A stretch of 64,000 nt of DNA from Saccharicrinis sp963677655 (GTDB lineage: Bacteria > Bacteroidota > Bacteroidia > Bacteroidales > Marinilabiliaceae), in NCBI GenBank assembly GCA_963677655.1, contig OY782088.1. One strand, 5' to 3'. Within the stretch, counting starts at the first letter, position 1. Every line of letters begins with the position of its first letter. A model generated the notes under the pieces. The model did no database searches. It saw nothing but the letters and a program-made list of their open reading frames with translations, and was not told the origin of the DNA. Below are positions 56,604 through 64,000 of this stretch, in pieces. Both the position numbers and the translations under genes were made by a program.

Positions 56604-57047
56604 TTAAATAGTTTTATTAAAGAATTCTCTGTTCATCTTTAATAGAATCAACTCACAATTGGCTTTAAGATTATCATCTAATTGTTCTGATTCCATCATT
56701 TTTTGTAAATGATCACGAACCTCAATCAGATAAACATGTAAATAAGCAGAAACATCAGTTAAACCACCTGTAATATTGTTTGCATTTACAGTTTCCACAA
56801 GCTTTACTGCAAATTGCATCTGAATATTTAGCTCAACTGCATTTAGTTTTGCATTTGGATCAAAATCATGGAAGAATACCCTGTTGAAGTAATTAAATAA
56901 ATCGCGGCATGTAAAGGCTTTATTTCCCATCTTATTTTCAGCATCAACCAATGACCAAAAAACTTCTTTACGCATCAGGTTTTGTATTACCCCAGCAGCC
57001 ATATTTACGCCATTAACATTATAATAAACAAAAATTAGCTTAGCCAT
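56604..57047 (-). CDS. Small protein resembling the C-terminus of DUF5117-type metalloproteases
   Basis: A 147-residue, helical protein. After a short N-terminus it reads ENKMGNKAFTCRDLFNYFNR, then LNAVELNIQMQFAVKLVETV and TDVSAYLHVYLIEVRDHLQK. The order (AYT...L..L, then RxNLQxxYVxxL, then SDVxxxxRxxLxxLRxxI) is the pattern at the C-terminus of the zinc-dependent metalloproteases of the DUF4953/DUF5117/DUF5118 class that accompany SusCD-PKD clusters. No HExxH is present and a stop codon lies directly before the ATG. So it is either a free-standing C-terminal domain or the remnant of a deleted protease. It ends 17 bases before the thioredoxin-S9 fusion gene and is presumably co-transcribed with it. 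The match is by eye and moderately sure. Confidence 0.6.
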   Translation of the reverse strand: MAKLIFVYYNVNGVNMAAGVIQNLMRKEVFWSLVDAENKMGNKAFTCRDLFNYFNRVFFHDFDPNAKLNAVELNIQMQFAVKLVETVNANNITGGLTDVSAYLHVYLIEVRDHLQKMMESEQLDDNLKANCELILLKMNREFFNKTI

Positions 57048-57245
57048 TTAAATATAAGTATTTAGTATGTATTTATCCAATGAAGGCCTTACTATTTTGA
57101 ACGTTTAAAACCTCATGCAATACTTATTCTTTTGACCGCTTAAATACGATAGGTTAATTACACTAATGAATAAACAAAAAAGAAGCTAATAAGTGTTTCA
57201 AAACAACTTACAACTTCTTAAATATGATATTATATGTAATTAATT

Positions 57246-58313
57246 CTATTTCTGATATTTTAACCAGTTTGCAAGTATTTGTAGAGTCTCCTTTGATATA
57301 GCTTCTGGTAGATTAGAAATCTCTTGCTGAGTACATTCTTTACAATGTTGAAACATATGATTGTGATCAGGTAGAAGTACCGTTTTAAAGTTTTTATTAC
57401 CGGCCTTTGTAAGTAATCTATCTATATTATTCAGATTTTCTTCCGGTGTAACCATAATATCCTTATCGCCATTCAATGCTAAAACAGGAATCAAAATATT
57501 TGATAAATATACTTCTGGATTGTACTGAATCATTTGACGGTACCATGGTTTAACTGCAATCTTTTTATACCTGTATATGAAATCCAGATCACGTCCATCA
57601 TCCATACGCATAGCAATTAAGTTTTCTTCAGATTGTTTAGACCTCCACATAGTAAAAACACTGTCAAGAACAGGTTCTATATCTATTTCTATAGGTGTAT
57701 TTTTTACTGCTTTAAACATATTTGTGTATAAACTCATATACAGATCAACATCCTGAGATTTTACATACTTACTATTTTCAAGAATAGCACGATTTTGAAG
57801 TAATAAACTTGTATATCCATCAACAGCCAGTCCTGCCAATGAAACCATAAATTTTATATCCTTATTTGAGGATGCCAACATAAAAGCAACAGCCCCTCCT
57901 TCACTATGACCTATTAAACCTATTTTATCCTTATCAATATTAGGATGATTTTTCAGTAATTCAATTTCGGCTTTAACATCCGAAACAAAATCCATTGTTG
58001 TAGCTTCTTCATAAACCCCTTCGCTTTCTCCTACTCCACGATCATCCATGCGTAACACAGCAAAACCAATTTGATTTAAGCATTTAGCAATCTCATAAAA
58101 TGGTTTATGATCTCCAAAACTACCATCTCTATCTTGTTTTCCTGTACCAGAAATAATGATAACAGCAGGAAATTTTCCTTCCTTGCATGGATAAGATAAT
58201 GTTCCTTTTAAACATAAAGAATCCGAATAACATTGAATCGAATCTTTACAAATATCTTTTGCATTTAAATTGATACATAGGATCAATAAACTGATGTAAA
58301 TTAAAATCTTCAT
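57246..58313 (-). CDS. Exported alpha/beta hydrolase (serine esterase or peptidase-like)
   Basis: A 355-residue alpha/beta hydrolase with a signal peptide (MKILIYISLLILCINLNA). Core: VIIISGTGKQDRDGSFGDHK, LRMDDRGVGESEG, the nucleophile elbow GLIGHSEGG (Ser137), acidic residue in LALNGDKDIMV and catalytic His in LPDHNHMFQHCKEC. The SGTGKQDRDG block and the DRGVGxSEG loop are typical of the Bacteroidota secreted hydrolase group related to peptidase S15 / xylan esterases of unknown substrate. A large cap domain is inserted (about 165-265). It is on the same strand as the PKD/TlpA genes upstream and the fusion peptidase downstream, but a hairpin and 123 bases separate it from the T9SS gene. A peptide or ester substrate is unknown. 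Confidence 0.82.
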   Translation of the reverse strand: MKILIYISLLILCINLNAKDICKDSIQCYSDSLCLKGTLSYPCKEGKFPAVIIISGTGKQDRDGSFGDHKPFYEIAKCLNQIGFAVLRMDDRGVGESEGVYEEATTMDFVSDVKAEIELLKNHPNIDKDKIGLIGHSEGGAVAFMLASSNKDIKFMVSLAGLAVDGYTSLLLQNRAILENSKYVKSQDVDLYMSLYTNMFKAVKNTPIEIDIEPVLDSVFTMWRSKQSEENLIAMRMDDGRDLDFIYRYKKIAVKPWYRQMIQYNPEVYLSNILIPVLALNGDKDIMVTPEENLNNIDRLLTKAGNKNFKTVLLPDHNHMFQHCKECTQQEISNLPEAISKETLQILANWLKYQK

Positions 58314-58384
58314 GGATTATATGAACTTCTATTGAATGATTTTTTTATGTAAACTAAATTCAGAATAATAACTTATAATAAAAA

Positions 58385-58411
58385 CGCCGCATAAAATAAT
58401 TTATAACGGCG
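58385..58411 (-). terminator. Terminator after the Fn3-T9SS gene
   Basis: CGCCG (58385-58389) and CGGCG (58407-58411), extended inward by A/T pairs with a bulge, form a stem that is followed on the minus strand by TTTTTATT. It lies 26 bases past the stop at 58437. Confidence 0.65.
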
Positions 58412-58436
58412 CTTACTTTGTATTATATGGAAATTA

Positions 58437-60026
58437 CTATTTTACTATAACCTTTGTTATTGCTTTATAACCTTCTACTGTTTTTGTTTCTACTATATAA
58501 ATCCCTTTGTTTAAAGACGAAATGTCTAAATGAGATACATAATTGTTAGAAGCTAAAACCATTCTTCCTGCCAAACTAAAAATTGTTACAGAAACGTCAT
58601 CTGAAAAATTTATATTGTCTGTGGCTGGATTTGGATAAACATATACATCAGTAGTATTAAATTTAAAATCATCTACATCGGTATAAGTTCCTTCAACACA
58701 ATTAACAAATTCAGAATTTGAAGCTTCAGAAACACCTGTAGTATATTCTGCACTTACATATAATTCTACATCCAAGCCAATTTCATCTCCATATTCATCC
58801 TGACCTACAGCCATCCAGCTATAAATATTTAATGTTGTACTAGTTGTATTTGCATCAACATTTACATAATACCAAGAAGAATAATAGTAAACAACAAAAC
58901 CTGTTAATTCAGAAGATGTTGAGGGTGCATCCCAAGCTACTTCCACATCATAACTTCCATCTTCATTTACTGCGCCAACACTTACCACTCTGAAATTTGA
59001 AGGAGCAATTGCACCTTCATCATTTAATGAAAGACTTGCTATATCAGAAATATTACTAACCTCATTATTTACTATTGCTACTACTGCAAAAGTATGCTCT
59101 CCACTTAATAAAGTGGATGTAGTATAAGTATTTGTGGTTATTACATCTTCAATTAAGTTATCAACAATAACCATATAGCCTGTTACATCCGAAGAGACTG
59201 ATTCAGTCCAGTTTAACACTGCAGTATTTGTTTCAGCCCCCTGTTCTACAACTAAATTGGTAGGTGTGTAATCTGAAGAATAATCATTATATACATAATC
59301 AAATTCTGATAAATACACAGTTCCGCCATAAGTACTACTAGAAACTTCACTTGATATAGTACCATCTGCATTATAGCTATAGGTAATTGAAGCACCTTCA
59401 GTATATTCACCATTATAATAATAATACATGATTTCGCCAGTTAAAACACCATCTGAATAAGTATATGTTGTTTTATCAAGTATTGAACTAACGGTTTCTG
59501 ATTCTACTAAATACTTAACTGTTTCCGTTAATAAACCATTTTCAAAAGTATTATCATAATGATTCCAATATGTTACTTCATCACTGGTATTCATATTTTT
59601 CATCTCTGAATACATACCATTCTCATAATTTTCAAAAACAGTATATGACAATAAAACTCCGTCCTGATCAAGACTATTTTGTCTGATAAGTTGACCTAAC
59701 TCATCATATTCATAGGTATTATAACCACTTAAAACCCAAAGTTGAGTATTATAGTCTACATAATAGTTTGCAGTTTCTGTTAACATACCACTCTCATCAT
59801 AACTATTAATATACATGTTATAATCATCCATCGTCATTACCTTTAATCCATCAGCATCAAAGTATTGTCTCTTTGTAGAAAATGGATCTGCAGGTTTCGT
59901 ATCTCCTTCGTTGTAGCTGTATGAATCAATTTTCCCGGCTCTTGACTCAATTGTTGATTGAGCTCTTAATTCAGGTACTAACATCATCACAGCACCTAAT
60001 AACATAATGGTAAATAATTTTGTCAT
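58437..60026 (-). CDS. Secreted repeat / fibronectin type III protein with T9SS sorting domain
   Basis: A 529-residue exported protein. Signal peptide to about residue 22 (ELRAQS). Residues about 30-260 contain degenerate YD-type repeats (INSYDESGMLTETANYYVDY, YEYDELGQLIRQNSLDQDG, TYTYSDGVLTGEIMYYYYNG) as in RHS-like or DUF3836-like proteins. Two fibronectin type III domains follow (about 265-350 and 355-445; NLVVEQGAETNTAVLNWTES, VEVAWDAPSTSSELTGFVVY). The last 75 residues are a T9SS type A domain (VYVYPNPATDNINFSDDVSV to AITKVIVK). It has no catalytic motif. It is 31 bases after the TlpA-like gene and so in its operon. The function is unknown; a surface binding or adhesive role is inferred from the Fn3 domains. 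Confidence 0.82.
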   Translation of the reverse strand: MTKLFTIMLLGAVMMLVPELRAQSTIESRAGKIDSYSYNEGDTKPADPFSTKRQYFDADGLKVMTMDDYNMYINSYDESGMLTETANYYVDYNTQLWVLSGYNTYEYDELGQLIRQNSLDQDGVLLSYTVFENYENGMYSEMKNMNTSDEVTYWNHYDNTFENGLLTETVKYLVESETVSSILDKTTYTYSDGVLTGEIMYYYYNGEYTEGASITYSYNADGTISSEVSSSTYGGTVYLSEFDYVYNDYSSDYTPTNLVVEQGAETNTAVLNWTESVSSDVTGYMVIVDNLIEDVITTNTYTTSTLLSGEHTFAVVAIVNNEVSNISDIASLSLNDEGAIAPSNFRVVSVGAVNEDGSYDVEVAWDAPSTSSELTGFVVYYYSSWYYVNVDANTTSTTLNIYSWMAVGQDEYGDEIGLDVELYVSAEYTTGVSEASNSEFVNCVEGTYTDVDDFKFNTTDVYVYPNPATDNINFSDDVSVTIFSLAGRMVLASNNYVSHLDISSLNKGIYIVETKTVEGYKAITKVIVK

Positions 60027-60057
60027 GCTTTTTAATTTTTAGGTTATTACATTATTT

Positions 60058-62079
60058 CTATATTTCTTTTTTTAACTCTTCTATAATAAATGAAATTTCA
60101 TCAGCTAATGCAGAAGGACTCCCGTTGTATCCTATTGATCGCCAACGTAGTTTACCCTTACTATCAATTATAATTTTTTGAGGAATCCCTGTAAATCCAA
60201 ACGCTTTTACATATTGACTATAAGCATAATCACCTTTATGTGTTTCAGGATTCATCATGTCAAGCAATACTGTAAACTCGTAGTCTTTATCTTTTAAGAA
60301 CTTTTGAATTTGAGTTTTATAGTTTTTATTAAATTCCATGGTAGAGATAAAGAAGAATTCTACTCCTTCATCATCTTTATAATCCTGATAAGCCATATTC
60401 ATACCAGGCATTGCAGCTTTACATGGTCCACACCAGGTAGCCCAGAAATCCAGAATAAGAATTTTACCTTTTTGATCTGCCATATTTAAAGTATCGCCAT
60501 CCATTGTTTCATAAGAATAAAGTTCAATGTCTTTATTAATAAATGAAGCTTTGATTTCGGCTTGGTGTTTCTCAATTTCTGAAAGAGGTTTTAATTTTTG
60601 AAAATATGCATCGAAACCCTCTTCTGAACCATTCTTTTTAATGTAAATACTTTTTAATCGATCAATCATTTCAGGTGATATAGTATTCGCAGCAATTCCC
60701 TTAAGTATAACATCTTCTACTTTATCAGACTGACCTGTTTTATCCAAAAGAGTAATGTAAAAATCTGAGAATATCGTTGAAGATCCATCAAAATAAGGTT
60801 CAACTTTTTGTACCCAGTTCAAAGCATCTTCTGTAGAACCTGTTTCATTTAATATGATGGCATAATCTAAAATTAAGTCCTTTTGTTGCTCAAGAATATT
60901 ATTATACCATTCCCGATCACTATAAACTAAATCTTTTAGTGTACGTTCACGATTATATATTTCGCCCATAAGCATTTTAGCTATAGGTAATAGGTCCTTA
61001 GCTGAACGCAATTCCTTAGCATAAGGAATTTGTATCATATGCCTGAAAGATGAAAATAAATTGTAATAAGGAACTTCGTGCAGATAATCCTCAGCCAATT
61101 GATAGTTATTGTGCTTTATAATTTGATTATAAATTACACTTTGGAAATTTTTACCCAAATACAAGTCTGAATTAAAAGTGTCTATGTTTTTCCATTTTTT
61201 ATAAGGAAAACGTTTAACAAATGCAGCCATAGCCTCTTCTTTTTCCTTTGGATCTGACAATCGGAAAATACGCAGTATTTCTTTATCACGAGTCACAATT
61301 CCATCCGGGAACTTTTTTTCTGAAAGTGCTTTAATTTGATTTGCTAACGGACCATTTGGTTCATACAAGTTTGCCATTTCAATGGCATGATACAAATCCA
61401 TGTCAGTAGCTTGATTTGCACTATCCAGTGACAAAATTAAGTTAATATCATCCTTAATAATTTGATTACCTACAGCTTTCTTATTGATATTGATTGCTTC
61501 TGCTGCTATATAACCCACATTTTTTCGTTCTTCAGGAAAAAGTTTAAGTTCAGTGTTCATCCAGTAAAAGAAAATCTGTTTTGTATCTATTTTAGCAGAA
61601 TCACAAACATAATTAGGAATAGAGTATTTCTCCATTCCCGGAGCTCTTAACAATGCCCATCCTATATATGCAGAAGGAAGATTTTCCTTGTCCTTATCAA
61701 CAGTAAATTGCACATAAGTATTTGCTCCTGAGCCATTGCCAGATCCTGAATCGTATTCATCACCTGCCACAAATTTTAAAGCCACAATGCTTGCACCATC
61801 CGGAAATTGAACTGTTCCTTTCCAAAGTCCACGTTTTTGTTCTAAATCTACATCCTGAGCAATCCAATGATAATTTTGCCAATAATACGCTACTGCATCA
61901 ATATTATCTTTTCCTGCCAAGTTGGTTTTACTTGCATCATAGGATATAGATAATTCTTCCCCTACAACTACCATTTCCGGATTTAACACTAGTGCTTTCT
62001 CTTGAGTTTCTTTTTTACAAGAAACACCTAAAACGAGCACACATAATACTGATATAGTGATGTTTAAAATATTTTTCAT
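60058..62079 (-). CDS. TlpA-family redoxin lipoprotein with long N-terminal region
   Basis: A 673-residue lipoprotein. SPII signal MKNILNITISVLCVLVLGVSC (Cys21). Residues about 30-130 are a beta domain (VVGEELSISYDASKTNLAGK), then a helical middle with TPR-like features (KFPDGIVTRDKEILRIFRL, YAIILNETGSTEDALNWVQK). From about 520 a thioredoxin-like AhpC/TSA domain with active site DFWATWCGPCKAAMPG (Cys550-Gly-Pro-Cys553) and the cis-Pro segment FTGIPQKIIID. Such proteins accompany PKD-like and SusCD proteins in Bacteroidota and are expected to reduce disulfides at the outer membrane or in the periplasm. The gene is 96 bases after the PKD-like gene and 31 before the T9SS gene, one operon. Confidence 0.92.
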   Translation of the reverse strand: MKNILNITISVLCVLVLGVSCKKETQEKALVLNPEMVVVGEELSISYDASKTNLAGKDNIDAVAYYWQNYHWIAQDVDLEQKRGLWKGTVQFPDGASIVALKFVAGDEYDSGSGNGSGANTYVQFTVDKDKENLPSAYIGWALLRAPGMEKYSIPNYVCDSAKIDTKQIFFYWMNTELKLFPEERKNVGYIAAEAININKKAVGNQIIKDDINLILSLDSANQATDMDLYHAIEMANLYEPNGPLANQIKALSEKKFPDGIVTRDKEILRIFRLSDPKEKEEAMAAFVKRFPYKKWKNIDTFNSDLYLGKNFQSVIYNQIIKHNNYQLAEDYLHEVPYYNLFSSFRHMIQIPYAKELRSAKDLLPIAKMLMGEIYNRERTLKDLVYSDREWYNNILEQQKDLILDYAIILNETGSTEDALNWVQKVEPYFDGSSTIFSDFYITLLDKTGQSDKVEDVILKGIAANTISPEMIDRLKSIYIKKNGSEEGFDAYFQKLKPLSEIEKHQAEIKASFINKDIELYSYETMDGDTLNMADQKGKILILDFWATWCGPCKAAMPGMNMAYQDYKDDEGVEFFFISTMEFNKNYKTQIQKFLKDKDYEFTVLLDMMNPETHKGDYAYSQYVKAFGFTGIPQKIIIDSKGKLRWRSIGYNGSPSALADEISFIIEELKKEI

Positions 62080-62175
62080 AGGTAAATATTTGCATATTGA
62101 AATCCATTATGGTTGATGATTACAAACGGCATCATCAATCACTTAGATTAATTTTTTAATTATTTTATTTATTGA

Positions 62176-63822
62176 TTAATCAAGTCCTTCTAGCTTAACA
62201 CACATATCCTTAATCTTCCCAAAACCTGCAAAAACATTAGTTGGAGCTTTAGTATCTATTACCCCATCAATCTCCTCTTTATTATTTAATTGCCCTGAAG
62301 CCCTATTAATTTTAAATTCATACAATTTTCCTTCAGTACCATTCCATGTAGCAACATAAAGCAAAGTTGCATTTACATCATCCAAAGGATAAAACCAGTC
62401 TGTATTATAAATTTTCATTGAAGTAATTACTTCATCATCAGGAAAAACATCATTAATTAAAGTTGCTACCTTTTTAGAAGCAGCATAGCTATAAGTATAA
62501 ATATTTCTATCTGAAGCATACAAAAAGAAGTTTCCTAATGGACCACATGCATAATATTTTGCATCGTATATTTCAGGTAAAGAACTTAAATCATACGAAT
62601 TTACTGCCAAATTATGAATAGCTTCATTTTCTACGGAATTACCATTATCATCATAAACCGTTGAGCTTTTATTAAAATCTGCACGATACAATTCTTTGCT
62701 GGTACCATCTGTAAATACAGCAAATGCATGACTGTTATAGCCCTTATCAAAGAACAACAAATCCTTATCGATATTATTCACATCAAATTTTATACTGGTT
62801 TGATCTGGAAATCCAATAATTGAGGCTTCTTCCCAAAACGAAAACTCAAGACGAACAAAACGTTTATTGATATTATCATACATGACTCCTGCCTGTGCAA
62901 CAGTTGTTGCTGCACAATCATCAGAAAAATACACATATGGAGCAATATCTAACTCACCTCCTAGATTACTACTCGGAGACAAAGCTTTTGAAAACTCTAC
63001 ATCCCATTGTTGTGAGGCCTGGTTGTTAATATTTTGAACCTGACCATTATTAATTAACAAGGAAACATAATGACAAAAACCACCACGTCCAACAAACTGC
63101 GGATAAACTATATCCTGCTCAGCTTTAAACAATTCCTGATCCTGATTAAGCAACTTAAAATCAGTTCCGCTAAGCTGTAAAAATTGCTGATCTGTACCTA
63201 CATAAACATAATCAATTACAGAACTATTTACACGAACAGCTGAAACAAAGTTTGGATCACCATTAATCTTTGAACCATTCTTTGCAGAATATACATTGTG
63301 TAACCACTTCGACTCATCTAACGTGGGAACAGCATTAGTAGTTGCAATATAGTCTAAATCACTTTGTCCATTTTCGTCGGTATGTAATACCATCCATCCA
63401 GAAACAACACTCTTCAAAATACTTACACTATATTTTACCTGCGTAACTGTATTATTTTGTCTATTAGTGATGTATAATACAACTGCATATGCATCATCAT
63501 CCGGTTCTTGTGTAATTTGAACTTTAAGGTTCTTTTCTTTAGATAATTCTTCAGCATATGATTCATCTTTACTCCATGCATCTGAATATATCACCCATTT
63601 ATATTCCAAATCACTCTCGTCTAATTCGTTTAATGTAAAGTTAATATCAGGATTTATTGACAAGGTATCAAATTGATCCAAGGCAAAAGACATATCAACT
63701 CCAGCAGTATCAACATATACCTCATTAATGTCCTGATAACTATAGCTTCCTTCATCTTTATAACATGAATGAAGCACTATAACTGCAATGATTATAAATA
63801 ATATTTTAACTGTATTCTTCAT
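62176..63822 (-). CDS. PKD-like family lipoprotein of a SusCD-type locus
   Basis: About 548 residues. Start chosen at 63822, MKNTVKILFIIIAVIVLHSC giving an SPII signal (Cys20) followed by YKDEGSYSY, an acidic surface-export-like stretch. The next in-frame ATG upstream (63849) would overlap the previous gene. Residues about 25-135 form the PKD-like beta domain (NPDINFTLNELDESDLEYKW, VQITQEPDDDAYAVVLYITN); the rest is a propeller-like beta region. The family (PKD_2 / DUF4302-type neighbours) is found next to SusC, SusD and DUF4843 genes, where these proteins bind nutrients at the cell surface. It starts 13 bases after the partial gene at 63836 and ends 96 bases before the TlpA-like gene. Confidence 0.85.
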   Translation of the reverse strand: MKNTVKILFIIIAVIVLHSCYKDEGSYSYQDINEVYVDTAGVDMSFALDQFDTLSINPDINFTLNELDESDLEYKWVIYSDAWSKDESYAEELSKEKNLKVQITQEPDDDAYAVVLYITNRQNNTVTQVKYSVSILKSVVSGWMVLHTDENGQSDLDYIATTNAVPTLDESKWLHNVYSAKNGSKINGDPNFVSAVRVNSSVIDYVYVGTDQQFLQLSGTDFKLLNQDQELFKAEQDIVYPQFVGRGGFCHYVSLLINNGQVQNINNQASQQWDVEFSKALSPSSNLGGELDIAPYVYFSDDCAATTVAQAGVMYDNINKRFVRLEFSFWEEASIIGFPDQTSIKFDVNNIDKDLLFFDKGYNSHAFAVFTDGTSKELYRADFNKSSTVYDDNGNSVENEAIHNLAVNSYDLSSLPEIYDAKYYACGPLGNFFLYASDRNIYTYSYAASKKVATLINDVFPDDEVITSMKIYNTDWFYPLDDVNATLLYVATWNGTEGKLYEFKINRASGQLNNKEEIDGVIDTKAPTNVFAGFGKIKDMCVKLEGLD

Positions 63823-63835
63823 ATCTGCCACTTCT

Positions 63836-64000
63836 TTATTTAGAACCATAATATATCTCTTCTAATACTTCAGCCTCATCGTCAACATATATTGGCCCAT
63901 TCACTTCTCGATATTCTTCATAAGCCTCATTTAATGTGATAACAAAACTTTGAATTTCAGATATTGTATACACACCTTCTTCAGGTGCAGTAGTTACTCT
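63836..64000 (-). CDS. C-terminus of a probable DUF4843 lipoprotein (continues beyond window)
   Basis: The minus-strand frame is open from the right edge to the stop at 63836, 54 codons, reading RVTTAPEEGVYTISEIQSF and ending EAEVLEEIYYGSK. The segment LNEAYEEYREVNGPIYVDDE fits the end of DUF4843 proteins (a helix followed by PxxDExG). The gene order DUF4843 - PKD-like is standard in SusCD loci, so a susC/susD pair is expected just outside the window to the right. The identification is mainly from context. Confidence 0.55.
   Translation of the reverse strand, partial: RVTTAPEEGVYTISEIQSFVITLNEAYEEYREVNGPIYVDDEAEVLEEIYYGSK

Overview
The window is AT-rich DNA from a member of the phylum Bacteroidota, most likely a polysaccharide-degrading marine or sediment lineage near the Marinilabiliales (the order is an inference). 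The evidence is hybrid two-component sensors built on Reg_prop beta-propellers, C-terminal type IX secretion (T9SS) sorting domains, many SPII lipoproteins with acidic residues after the lipobox cysteine, TonB-dependent receptors, PKD-like and TlpA-type lipoproteins, and promoters of the Bacteroidota TTG-N19/20-TAnnTTTG kind. No rRNA, tRNA or CRISPR array was seen.

Region 1 (1-8282) looks like a pectin / rhamnogalacturonan locus: the N-terminal part of a propeller sensor runs off the left edge, followed by a GH28 lipoprotein, a large T9SS-secreted PL11 rhamnogalacturonan lyase and a small T9SS-sorted carbohydrate-binding protein. Region 2 (8283-11500) is non-coding and mobile DNA: an IS110-family transposase, a highly structured stretch upstream of it, three perfect 45-bp tandem repeats downstream, and a 19-bp perfect hairpin. 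Region 3 (11531-17552) is a sugar module: a DUF5107-TPR protein, a sugar-porter MFS transporter and a divergent AraC regulator, followed by the relic of a second AraC domain. Region 4 (17589-27200) is accessory: a Nudix protein, a double-flavodoxin protein with a compact four-cysteine motif, a propeller histidine kinase without receiver or DNA-binding domain, a broken plug-domain lipoprotein, two DUF4369-type lipoproteins (one with thioredoxin) and a 42-bp minisatellite.

Region 5 (27730-36436) resembles the XusABC xenosiderophore system of Bacteroides: TonB receptor plus DUF4374 surface lipoprotein on the + strand, facing a PepSY inner-membrane protein, an exported Fes/IroE-like esterase and a permease split into two paralogous half-size genes. 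Region 6 (37050-52142) is a polysaccharide utilisation locus: GH3, GH30, a nucleoside-hydrolase-like protein, GH42 and an outer-membrane receptor without a SusD partner, all co-directional and tightly packed, with a full-length hybrid two-component regulator transcribed away from them and a secreted HSL-like esterase beyond it. A bacteriohemerythrin stands alone at 52.6 kb.

Region 7 (53389-64000) is a co-directional array typical of SusCD/DUF4843/PKD-like/TlpA clusters: probable DUF4843 C-terminus, PKD-like lipoprotein, TlpA lipoprotein, T9SS-sorted Fn3 protein, exported alpha/beta hydrolase, a small protein resembling the detached C-terminus of a DUF5117-type metalloprotease, and a thioredoxin - dipeptidyl-peptidase IV (S9) fusion. 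The combination of exported disulfide reductases and peptidases suggests uptake and reductive breakdown of proteins or disulfide-containing peptides; this is the most unusual idea in the window and is inference.
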